Positions 1-5,096 of a stretch of 5,096 bases of DNA are shown here, in pieces. The translations under genes and the position numbers were made by a program. Under the pieces are notes generated by a model. The model was given only the letters and a program-made list of their open reading frames with translations, did not search any database and had not been told where the DNA came from. This stretch comes from Firmicutes bacterium UBA1047 (lineage in GTDB: Bacteria; Bacillota; Clostridia; Tissierellales; Sedimentibacteraceae): positions 1 through 5,096 of the forward strand of contig DCDU01000151.1 of assembly GCA_002316585.1 (NCBI GenBank), written 5' to 3'. Position 1 is the first letter of the stretch, and each line of letters opens with the position of its first letter.

Positions 1-977
1 TAGTATGGTTTCATAGTAGTATATTGAATCAAACATATCTCCATTTTGAGATAATAGTGGTTAATGATGGCTCTAGGGATAGCTCTGCGAATATCTGCAA
101 CCGCTATGCAAAAAAAGATAGCAGGATAAAGGTTGTTCATAAAAAGAACAAAGGTGTTTCATCAGCCAGAAACCTTGGTCTGGATATAAGCCGGGGAAGG
201 TATATAATGTTTATTGACAGTGATGACTGGGTCGAACCAGAAATGATCGATCACCTGGTTCAGGTCCAGAAAGAACACAACGTAGATATTATAATGTTTG
301 GCACATATGAAGATGATTTAATTAGAAGGGAAACTCATATTATAAAATATAAAGAGGATAAGCAGTTAAACAAGGAGGATTTAATCAAACTGATCCCTAC
401 ATGGGTGAAGAATGAAAGAATCAATACAGTTTACACTAAAATGTATAAAGCAAGCATGATTAAAAACAATAAAATCCGGTTTGATGAAGCTCTGAATATA
501 GGCGAAGATGCGTTGTTTAATTATCGGGTTTATTTTCAAACGGAAACTATATTTCTGACGACAAAATGCTTCTATCACTATATGATCAGAGATACAAAAT
601 CCCTAAGCAAACGATTGAACCCAAATAAATATGAAATGCTTACTCATGTCAATGACACCCTCATAGCACTTATTCATAACAATGAAGCTTATAAAGGTTT
701 GCTGCCATCTGCTGACTATATTAGGATCAAAAATATATGCTCCTGTTTGATAGACATATTTAAATATCATAGCAGCAAGTCCTATAAAATTAAGCGAAAA
801 ATGGTGAGAGATATAGTAATGATTGGAAATAAAAAACACAACTATAGAACAAATAATTTCTTTTATGATATTTTGGCATATATACTTGTTAGTAAGAATG
901 TTACTTTAGTATATTTTCTCTGTTTCACTTTCTATAATATCAGCAAGTTCATTACTTATTTCAATAAATTCCGCTAG
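1..977 (+). CDS. Family 2 glycosyltransferase (GT-A fold), 5' end outside window
   Basis: This is a probable cytoplasmic glycosyltransferase that moves a sugar from a nucleotide-sugar donor to a lipid-linked polysaccharide precursor. Counting the TTG at 24-26 as residue 1, I see VNDGS (13-17), NKGVSSARN (42-50), the metal/nucleotide-binding DXD motif in FIDSDDW (63-69), a GEDALF segment (160-165) with the acidic pair of the usual catalytic-base region, and YHYMIRDTKSLS (184-195). All are typical of the EpsJ/CpsI-like GT2 group. The frame is open to the left edge and reads SILNQTY across the TTG. That is the usual internal GT2 context, so the TTG is a leucine codon and not a start; roughly 25-35 N-terminal residues, including the first beta strand, are missing from the window. 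The last 40 or so residues are hydrophobic and aromatic, suggesting membrane association. The gene ends with TAG and is convergent with the wzy-like gene. Donor and acceptor sugars cannot be told from sequence. The family call is secure, the specific role inferred. Confidence 0.93.
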   Translation, partial: VWFHSSILNQTYLHFEIIVVNDGSRDSSANICNRYAKKDSRIKVVHKKNKGVSSARNLGLDISRGRYIMFIDSDDWVEPEMIDHLVQVQKEHNVDIIMFGTYEDDLIRRETHIIKYKEDKQLNKEDLIKLIPTWVKNERINTVYTKMYKASMIKNNKIRFDEALNIGEDALFNYRVYFQTETIFLTTKCFYHYMIRDTKSLSKRLNPNKYEMLTHVNDTLIALIHNNEAYKGLLPSADYIRIKNICSCLIDIFKYHSSKSYKIKRKMVRDIVMIGNKKHNYRTNNFFYDILAYILVSKNVTLVYFLCFTFYNISKFITYFNKFR

Positions 978-1005
978 TAATTCCTTTTGAAATCAACAAA
1001 GAATA

Positions 1006-2235
1006 TTAGACCAATACTTTTTGATTATGTACATCCGTGACTAACATACCTAGGAAAAGCCAAAACATCCTTGCATTATTTAGTGATACTGCCAAGGAGC
1101 CAATCATAAAGATTAACAGCATATCCTTTAATACTACGGTTAAATCCTGATAGTTCTCTTTATTGAAGCTTACCTTAGTTATAACGAGGAACAAAAATAT
1201 AAATAGTAAAGCAGCTAATATGGTTCCCCATTCTGAAAACAGCTGCAAATAGGTATTATGAGCAACTAAGGATGTATTGTACAATTTCTTTGCAAGACCG
1301 GAATATGTACCTATGCCTATCCCCAGCACAGGAGATCGCTTTATTAGTCCTAAAGCAGCCTCCCATGTCAAATCTCTGTTTGAGCCCATATCGGAAACCG
1401 CTTTGTCGAAGTCTGTAAAGAGCAATTGTATTCTTCTCAAGGCAGGTAGTTTATCAGACATTATTTCAAGTACATCAGGTAAAATATCAGCAATAAACAG
1501 CACAGACATAATAACAGGAATTAATAGCAGGATGTGGACTATTACTGCCTTTAATGTGAATTTCACTGTTATCAGCGACTCAAATATTCTAATAATTGTG
1601 TAGCTGATCAAGATGATCAATCCAGTCTTGGAGCCTGATGCCATAATAGACAGAACCAAAATCACTATAATCCCTGCAGAAAATATTTTTTTCATGCTTC
1701 TCTTTCGACTGAAATATGCTATTGCCGTGTTTTGTATAATTGAGAAATAGTTTGGGTCATTCATAAGACCTTTCAGCCTTAACCCGCCATAGAAAAATGT
1801 ATGAGAAAATAATTCTGCATTAAAAAAAGCCAACAGAAAGCCGGAAGCACCAATCACCGCTGCAGCATGGGAATACCATCTGATAATGATTTCATTCTCT
1901 CCCATTGACAGGCTGCAGCCAACGACAAAATACATAAACACTGTAAGAAGCTTTATATAGTTTGTCATAACTGAACTGGGAGATGGATAGTAAAGAAGCT
2001 GCTTTGGTACATGATATAATGATGTATAGAACAGTAGAGCTGTTAACAGTAAAAAAAATAAGATTGCCTGCTTGTGAAACTTAATTCTATTTTGTAGTAA
2101 TAAAAGGAACAGGATAAGGATGAAAAAAAGATCTGCAATGGAAATATTCACACCCAAAATCACATCTGACTGATTAAGAAATATGCCAAATATAACTAAA
2201 ATACAGACAGAAGTCTTATTAAACGGTTTAACCAT
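1006..2235 (-). CDS. O-antigen ligase / Wzy-type polysaccharide polymerase, integral membrane
   Basis: This 409-residue polytopic membrane protein most likely polymerises undecaprenyl-linked repeat units, or ligates the finished glycan, on the outer face of the membrane. About ten or more hydrophobic segments are visible, e.g. residues 9-28, 32-48, 57-70, 93-110, 122-140, 185-200, 204-215, 228-252, 337-353 and 370-398. Hallmarks of the O-antigen ligase (Wzy_C, PF04932) family are RLKGLMNDPNYF (153-164), GSKTG (201-205), the large external loop with SNRDLTWEAAL (285-295) leading into GIGIGTY (305-311), and AHNTYLQ (325-331), with conserved Arg and His residues typical of the active site. Length is normal for the family. 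The ATG is preceded by GAGGTG at 8 bases. The gene starts 2 bases after the stop of the upstream glycosyltransferase, implying translational coupling in one operon. Polymerase fits better than ligase because it sits with a Wzz-type gene in what looks like a Gram-positive, but the family alone does not separate these roles. Confidence 0.9.
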   Translation of the reverse strand: MVKPFNKTSVCILVIFGIFLNQSDVILGVNISIADLFFILILFLLLLQNRIKFHKQAILFFLLLTALLFYTSLYHVPKQLLYYPSPSSVMTNYIKLLTVFMYFVVGCSLSMGENEIIIRWYSHAAAVIGASGFLLAFFNAELFSHTFFYGGLRLKGLMNDPNYFSIIQNTAIAYFSRKRSMKKIFSAGIIVILVLSIMASGSKTGLIILISYTIIRIFESLITVKFTLKAVIVHILLLIPVIMSVLFIADILPDVLEIMSDKLPALRRIQLLFTDFDKAVSDMGSNRDLTWEAALGLIKRSPVLGIGIGTYSGLAKKLYNTSLVAHNTYLQLFSEWGTILAALLFIFLFLVITKVSFNKENYQDLTVVLKDMLLIFMIGSLAVSLNNARMFWLFLGMLVTDVHNQKVLV

Positions 2236-2237
2236 TT

Positions 2238-3362
2238 TTATTGCACCTCATATACCAATTTCAGTTCATCAAGTACTGCTTCTTCTATAAAAGGTTGAAC
2301 AGCAAGTCTTCCAGCTTGACCAAAATCGTTCCTGAGTTTTTCGCTGCTGTACAATTCAAGAATACGGCAGCAAAAGCCCAAACTATCCTCAGGCTTAAGC
2401 AAGTATCCTGTCACACCATCTTTTATCAATTCTTTATGTCCCCGGTTCAACGAGGCGATAATTGATTTCTCACAAAGCATGGCTTCCATTACATTCAAAG
2501 GAAGACCCTCTCTAAAACTTGCAGAAACCGATACATCGCAGATGTTCAAATATCTTTCCAGATCATTGCGGTAGCCTAAAAAATCTACCACATCATTCAT
2601 GCCCAGACTGTCAGTTAAATTTTTCAGTGTTTGCTCCATGAGTCCATCGCCGGCAAGCAGCAATTTAACTTCCGGTACTGATTCTCTTACTTTGGCAATA
2701 GCTCTTATAATTGTGCCTTGATTCTTATTCTTGTTTAATTCTCCCACACACAGTATTATGAAATGCTCGCTTAAGTATCCTAATTCTCTTCTAAGCTTAT
2801 CCTTATCACCCTTTGATATGATATTATATTTTCTCGTATTCACCCCTGTACCATGAACAAAAAATATTTGAGAGGCGAATTTCGCTGATGCCAGGCAATA
2901 GTCTTCCTGATTTATTGTAATTATCTTGTCAGTAAGGTGGGCAAGGCATTTCTCAATCGGATAATAAAGCAGCCAGTTCTTTAATGGAGCACCCTTATAA
3001 AAATGAAACCCATGGGCTGTGTAAATTACTTTTGTTCCTGTCTTGCGTAGAGGTCTAGCCGCCAGCCTGGTTATAAGTCCTGCTATCGGTGTATTGCAGT
3101 GAACTATATCATATTTATAGTCAAGCATTAGCTTTTTCAATTCCTTATATGCCTTAAGGTTGTTTTTATTGAAAGGAGACCTTTCAAAAGCTATGTCAAA
3201 GGTCTTGTCCGATTCCTTAAGCTGCAAGCCGTCTTTATCAATCAAGTTGTTTCTGGCTGCTGCATGTACCTCATACCCTTTTGTTTTCAGCATTTCTATC
3301 AATGGTTTATGAAACTGTGCCAGATGACTCTGAACCGTAGCTGTTACTAAAACCTTTTTCAT
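2238..3362 (-). CDS. Family 4 glycosyltransferase (GT-B fold), EpsD-like
   Basis: This is a predicted retaining glycosyltransferase that adds a sugar to the growing lipid-linked repeat unit at the cytoplasmic membrane face. With the chosen start it has 374 residues, normal for the family. The N-terminal acceptor domain opens with MKKVLVTATVQSHL and contains YDIVHCNTP (about 84-92) and the basic, aromatic YTAHGFHFYKGAP (about 114-126). The C-terminal donor domain starts near ILCVGELNKNKNQ (203-215) and has LLAGDG (235-240) and the EX7E signature in FREGLPLNVMEAM, with glutamates at 285 and 293. The opening and the HGFHFYKG region resemble Bacillus EpsD and related exopolysaccharide transferases; this is recalled similarity, not a search. 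An ATG six bases upstream (3366-3368) is also in frame, but it would leave only 3 bases after the AGGAG at 3372-3376, whereas the ATG at 3360-3362 has 9. I therefore chose the latter. It is the middle gene of the minus-strand operon. Its sugar specificity is unknown. Confidence 0.92.
   Translation of the reverse strand: MKKVLVTATVQSHLAQFHKPLIEMLKTKGYEVHAAARNNLIDKDGLQLKESDKTFDIAFERSPFNKNNLKAYKELKKLMLDYKYDIVHCNTPIAGLITRLAARPLRKTGTKVIYTAHGFHFYKGAPLKNWLLYYPIEKCLAHLTDKIITINQEDYCLASAKFASQIFFVHGTGVNTRKYNIISKGDKDKLRRELGYLSEHFIILCVGELNKNKNQGTIIRAIAKVRESVPEVKLLLAGDGLMEQTLKNLTDSLGMNDVVDFLGYRNDLERYLNICDVSVSASFREGLPLNVMEAMLCEKSIIASLNRGHKELIKDGVTGYLLKPEDSLGFCCRILELYSSEKLRNDFGQAGRLAVQPFIEEAVLDELKLVYEVQ
2244..2249 (-). 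promoter_or_regulatory. Ribosome binding site of the wzy-like gene, inside the upstream gene
   Basis: GAGGTG on the minus strand lies 8 bases before the ATG at 2233-2235. It is embedded in the last codons of the EpsD-like glycosyltransferase, whose stop codon ends 2 bases before that ATG. This arrangement supports coupled translation of the two genes. Confidence 0.75.
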
Positions 3363-3371
3363 TTCCATATA

Positions 3372-3376
3372 CTCCT
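3372..3376 (-). promoter_or_regulatory. Ribosome binding site that selects the EpsD-like start
   Basis: AGGAG on the minus strand lies 9 bases before the ATG at 3360-3362 but only 3 bases before the in-frame ATG at 3366-3368. The spacing favours the downstream ATG, which also gives the family's usual MKKVL opening. Confidence 0.7.
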
Positions 3377-3411
3377 GAATATTTATTACTTATAATATTG
3401 GCTGCTCTCAA

Positions 3412-4749
3412 CTATACTTTATGACTTTTCTTTTCAGGGGGCATCTTGGTTAATAGGATTCCAAGGATTCTACCACCTTCGAATTGAATCCGTTTGAGCA
3501 TTTTCAGGATGGTATCCTTAGATGATTCGCCAGCTGCAACAACAGCAAGATATCCATCCACTTGCATGAATTTGACCTGTTCCTCTGACACTGTTTCTAT
3601 AGACGGAGTGTCAAGTATGACAAAGTCAAAGGCTTCTCTTAGCTCAAATAGCAAATTTCTCATATTATTGGAGAAAATCAATTCATCAGCATTAAATACA
3701 TTGATTCCAGCAGGCAGTATATACAAATTGTCTATACCGCTCTTGTAAACAACTTCCTGCCAACTGCTTTCCTCCATCAAAATATTGGATAGACCATTTA
3801 AATCGGTTTTGAATATCTCATGCAGAACCGGCTTTTTTAAGTCACAATCAATCAGCAATGTCAATTTTTTATTCTCGGCAAGAGCAGCAGCAAGCAAGGA
3901 TGCTGAAATGGATTTCCCTTCCTTGGGTTTGGCGCTGGTAATTGCAATTGTTTTAATTTTGCACACTTTGGATAAATATAGCAGGTTTGTTCTTAAGGTG
4001 CGAAATGAGTCAAAAACAGAATACCTGACAGTCTTGGTAATTCTGTCGATGTCTGCCATCTTAATCTCCATATTTTTTTGCTTTGGGATTTTTCCAATAA
4101 GCGGTATGTTTAAATATTCATCTACATCTTTCTCGCTTTTTATTTTATTATCGAAAAACTCCATCATAAGTACAACTGATAATGCCATAACTGAACCAAC
4201 AAAAAGGCTTACAAAATAGTATAACTTTATACTGATTATTTCTATGGGATATGGTTCAACTGTCTCTAATATTTTTATTTTGTATTCAGGATAAATCCGG
4301 GTCGCTTCGATAATAAAAATTTCAATTACAGCCTCCAATATCTGAAAGGCCTGATCGCTGTTGTGCCATTTTACTTTAATTTCCATAAAAGATGTCTGCG
4401 GCTGAGGTAAAGCCTCTATGTGGTTCTTCAGCTCATTTGCAGACACGTTTAAACCCAATTTATCAATTGCGCCTACTGCAACGGCATTTGTTTTCAGGAT
4501 CATTATATAAGTTCGCATACTGTCTTTGACAGTATTAATGTCCTGTATTTGAAATTGCGATTGATCATCACTCAAGGTGCTGCCAATAATTAAACTGACT
4601 CGAGTCTCATATATAGGTTCCTGCCATAGAATCCTGTATAGCAGGGCAATAGCCAGGATGATTATGACAATGATAATGAATAAGTATATTCTTTTATTTA
4701 TTATCCTGAATATGTCTTTGTACCCAATATACATCTGCTCCCCATCCAC
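3412..4749 (-). CDS. Wzz chain-length determinant fused to BY-kinase-type ATPase domain
   Basis: This is a predicted inner-membrane regulator of polysaccharide chain length or export. With a GTG start it has 445 residues. A short cytoplasmic N-terminus (YIGYKDIFRIINKR, typical of Wzz) leads to membrane segment 1 (about 20-42), an external loop of about 130 residues, and membrane segment 2 (about 173-199) after EPYPIE. A cytoplasmic P-loop domain follows, with DSFRTLR (247-253), Walker A SAKPKEGKS (272-280), Walker A' LLIDCDLKKP (298-307) and Walker B FVILDTP (376-382). These three boxes mark bacterial tyrosine kinases of the Wzc/CpsD group. Two oddities: the C-terminus stops at PPEKKSHKV with no tyrosine cluster, and the family's ring-forming EX2RX2R motif has Asp for Glu. 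The GTG at 4747-4749 lies 8 bases after a strong GGAGG; a TTG at 4786-4788 and an ATG at 4732-4734 are in-frame alternatives with worse spacing. It is first in the operon. Kinase activity is inferred from family only, and chain-length control without tyrosine kinase activity is possible. Confidence 0.9.
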   Translation of the reverse strand: MDGEQMYIGYKDIFRIINKRIYLFIIIVIIILAIALLYRILWQEPIYETRVSLIIGSTLSDDQSQFQIQDINTVKDSMRTYIMILKTNAVAVGAIDKLGLNVSANELKNHIEALPQPQTSFMEIKVKWHNSDQAFQILEAVIEIFIIEATRIYPEYKIKILETVEPYPIEIISIKLYYFVSLFVGSVMALSVVLMMEFFDNKIKSEKDVDEYLNIPLIGKIPKQKNMEIKMADIDRITKTVRYSVFDSFRTLRTNLLYLSKVCKIKTIAITSAKPKEGKSISASLLAAALAENKKLTLLIDCDLKKPVLHEIFKTDLNGLSNILMEESSWQEVVYKSGIDNLYILPAGINVFNADELIFSNNMRNLLFELREAFDFVILDTPSIETVSEEQVKFMQVDGYLAVVAAGESSKDTILKMLKRIQFEGGRILGILLTKMPPEKKSHKV

Positions 4750-4757
4750 ATATTCTT

Positions 4758-4765
4758 CCTCCCCC
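4758..4765 (-). promoter_or_regulatory. Ribosome binding site that selects a GTG start for the Wzz/BY-kinase gene
   Basis: GGGGGAGG on the minus strand contains a strong GGAGG that ends 8 bases before the in-frame GTG at 4747-4749. The next in-frame ATG (4732-4734) is 23 bases away, and only a poorly spaced GGGGAG (3 bases) precedes it. The far upstream TTG at 4786-4788 has no good site and would lengthen the N-terminus beyond the usual Wzz start. Confidence 0.65.
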
Positions 4766-4786
4766 GTAAAAATTATGCCTCTAAGC

Positions 4787-4817
4787 AATATATGAAAACA
4801 TAGACAAGTATATGCAA
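4787..4817 (-). promoter_or_regulatory. Weak candidate sigma-A type promoter for the polysaccharide operon
   Basis: On the minus strand, TTGCAT (4812-4817; 4 of 6 matches to TTGACA) and TATATT (4787-4792; 5 of 6 to TATAAT) are separated by 19 bases, which is longer than the ideal 17. It lies between the rRNA-operon terminator and the first gene, where a promoter is needed if the operon is not fed by readthrough. A second possible -10 box, TATACT, lies inside the spacer. Prediction by eye only. Confidence 0.3.
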
Positions 4818-4909
4818 GTTGGAGGTTGGAAGTTGGATATAGTTATCACATTTTGTAGGGGCAGACGATCCTGTCTGCCCTTCTGGAAGTCGGAGGTCAG
4901 AAATTGGAT
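4818..4909 (+). repeat. Heptad tandem repeats flanking a perfect palindrome (probable dispersed intergenic repeat)
   Basis: Three 7-base units, GTTGGAG, GTTGGAA and GTTGGAT (4818-4838), are followed by a 43-base segment and then four more related units, TCTGGAA, GTCGGAG, GTCAGAA and ATTGGAT (4882-4909), in the same orientation. Between them is an inverted repeat with arms GGGCAGAC (4859-4866) and GTCTGCCC (4873-4880) around a 6-base loop, extendable by an A-T and a G-T pair. The palindrome is followed by no T-run on either strand, so it is not a standard terminator. Short palindromes starting TGTAGGGGC and degenerate GTCGGAR heptads occur, as I recall, as dispersed repeats in several clostridial and cyanobacterial genomes. 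Strand is arbitrary. The structure is seen directly; that it is dispersed in this genome is inferred. Confidence 0.7.
4859..4880. repeat. Perfect inverted repeat, 8-base arms, 6-base loop
   Basis: Arms GGGCAGAC and GTCTGCCC enclose GATCCT. Both strands can form a stable GC-rich hairpin. It is the core of the larger heptad-flanked element and lies about 110 bases upstream of the Wzz/BY-kinase start. Without a U-tract it is more likely a repeat-family core or an RNA stability or binding element than a terminator. Confidence 0.75.
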
Positions 4910-4910
4910 T

Positions 4911-4952
4911 TAATAAAAAAACGCCAGATAACAGTAATGTCATCTGACGCTT
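4911..4952 (-). terminator. Intrinsic terminator of the rRNA/tRNA-Asn operon
   Basis: On the minus strand a long hairpin starts 4 bases after the tRNA CCA end. The 5' arm AAGCGTCAGATGACA pairs with TGTTATCTGGCGTTT (including three G-T pairs) around a TTAC tetraloop, and a run of seven T follows at 4921-4915, then ATTA. The strong stem, small loop and U-tract make this a textbook rho-independent terminator. In the plus direction there is no T-run beyond TT, so it should act only on minus-strand transcripts. It separates the stable-RNA operon from the polysaccharide operon. Confidence 0.9.
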
Positions 4953-4956
4953 CATA

Positions 4957-5031
4957 TGGCTCCCCAGACTGGACTCGAACCAGTAACCCCTCGGTTAACA
5001 GCCGAGTGCTCTACCATTGAGCTACTGAGGA
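4957..5031 (-). tRNA. tRNA-Asn (anticodon GTT), CCA encoded
   Basis: The minus strand folds as a complete 75-base tRNA. The acceptor stem TCCTCAG pairs with CTGGGGA over seven pairs with one T-G; the discriminator is G, as expected for Asn, and CCA is encoded. The D arm is GCTC-AATGGTA-GAGC, the anticodon arm CTCGG-CTGTTAA-CCGAG with anticodon GTT, the variable loop GGGTT, and the T arm ACTGG-TTCGAGT-CCAGT. It lies 9 bases downstream of the 5S rRNA and 4 bases upstream of the terminator, so it is the last gene of an rRNA operon and is processed from the common transcript. Confidence 0.97.
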
Positions 5032-5040
5032 ATACAGTAA

Positions 5041-5096
5041 GATCCGGCAGCGGCCTGCTCTTCCGGGAGGTCACCCTCCAGGTACCATAGGCGCAG
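5041..5096 (-). rRNA. rrf: 5S ribosomal RNA, 3' part (cut by window edge)
   Basis: The minus strand contains the 3' half of a 5S rRNA: GCGCCTATGGTACCTGG, then a hairpin region GGAGGGTGACCTCC, then GGAAGAGCAGGCCGCTGCCGG. This matches the conserved 3' portion of Firmicute 5S RNAs (compare the GCGCCGATGGTA and GAGAGTAGGnCGCnGCC blocks). About half of the molecule, including the 5' strand of its terminal stem, lies beyond the right edge. The exact 3' end is therefore uncertain by a base or two near 5041. It is followed by tRNA-Asn in the same operon. Confidence 0.92.

Noticed and set aside
24..26. TTG as the start of the family 2 glycosyltransferase
   Set aside because: The frame is open to the left edge and the residues around it read SILNQTY, the normal interior of the GT2 domain, so the start lies outside the window.
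981..1003. Bulged AT-rich hairpin between the two convergent genes as a bidirectional terminator
   Set aside because: The stem is about 7 pairs with a bulge and a G-T pair, and no T-run follows on either strand; too weak to call.
1277..1603. 108-codon plus-strand open frame
   Set aside because: It lies antisense inside the wzy-like gene, lacks a ribosome binding site and has no recognisable motifs; a shadow of the real gene. The same holds for the plus-strand frames within 2241-2465, 3494-3748, 3785-4219 and 4577-4795 and the minus-strand frames at 381-839.
3383..3411. Internal promoter before the EpsD-like gene (TTGAGA, 17 bases, TAATAA on the minus strand)
   Set aside because: The -35 box is good but the -10 box matches only 3 of 6 positions, and AT-rich sequence gives such matches by chance.
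4859..4880. Palindrome as a terminator or CRISPR repeat
   Set aside because: There is no U-tract for termination on either strand, and only one copy with no regular unique spacers, so it is neither a standard terminator nor a CRISPR array.
4773..4955. 60-codon open frame on the minus strand between the rRNA operon and the kinase gene
   Set aside because: It runs through the terminator, the palindrome and the heptad repeats, has no good ribosome binding site, and its translation resembles no protein family I know.
4957..5031. tRNA-Asn as an integration site for a mobile island carrying the polysaccharide genes
   Set aside because: No partial copy of the tRNA 3' end and no integrase or transposase gene is visible in the window; the tRNA is part of an rRNA operon with its own terminator.

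Overview
The window looks like a piece of a low-G+C, clostridia-like Firmicute chromosome. AT-rich coding DNA with strong purine-rich ribosome binding sites sits next to the GC-rich end of a ribosomal RNA operon whose 5S RNA resembles those of Bacillus and Clostridium. I cannot name the species from sequence alone. The genes form part of a locus for a surface or extracellular polysaccharide.

From left to right: positions 1-977 (+) hold the 3' part of a family 2 glycosyltransferase gene whose start lies beyond the window. Only 28 bases away, and convergent with it, ends a three-gene operon on the minus strand. Read in its own direction, that operon runs: (i) a Wzz chain-length domain fused to a BY-kinase ATPase domain, about 4749-3412; (ii) a family 4 glycosyltransferase resembling EpsD, about 3362-2238; (iii) an O-antigen ligase/Wzy-type membrane polymerase, 2235-1006. 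Behind the operon's start (4750-4956) is a 207-base intergenic region. It holds a weak promoter candidate, a compact repeat element (7-base tandem units on both sides of a perfect 8-base-arm palindrome), and a strong intrinsic terminator. That terminator ends the upstream rRNA operon, whose last parts are a tRNA-Asn (4957-5031) and the 3' end of a 5S rRNA (5041-5096, cut by the window edge), all on the minus strand.

Functionally, the two glycosyltransferases would add sugars to a lipid-linked repeat unit, the Wzy-like protein would polymerise (or ligate) it outside the membrane, and the Wzz/kinase protein would set chain length or control export. The priming transferase, flippase and tyrosine phosphatase normally found in such loci are not in this window.

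Nothing here amounts to a clearly new system. The two points most worth following are the BY-kinase-like protein with no C-terminal tyrosine cluster and an altered ring-forming motif, and the heptad/palindrome repeat between the rRNA operon and the polysaccharide operon.
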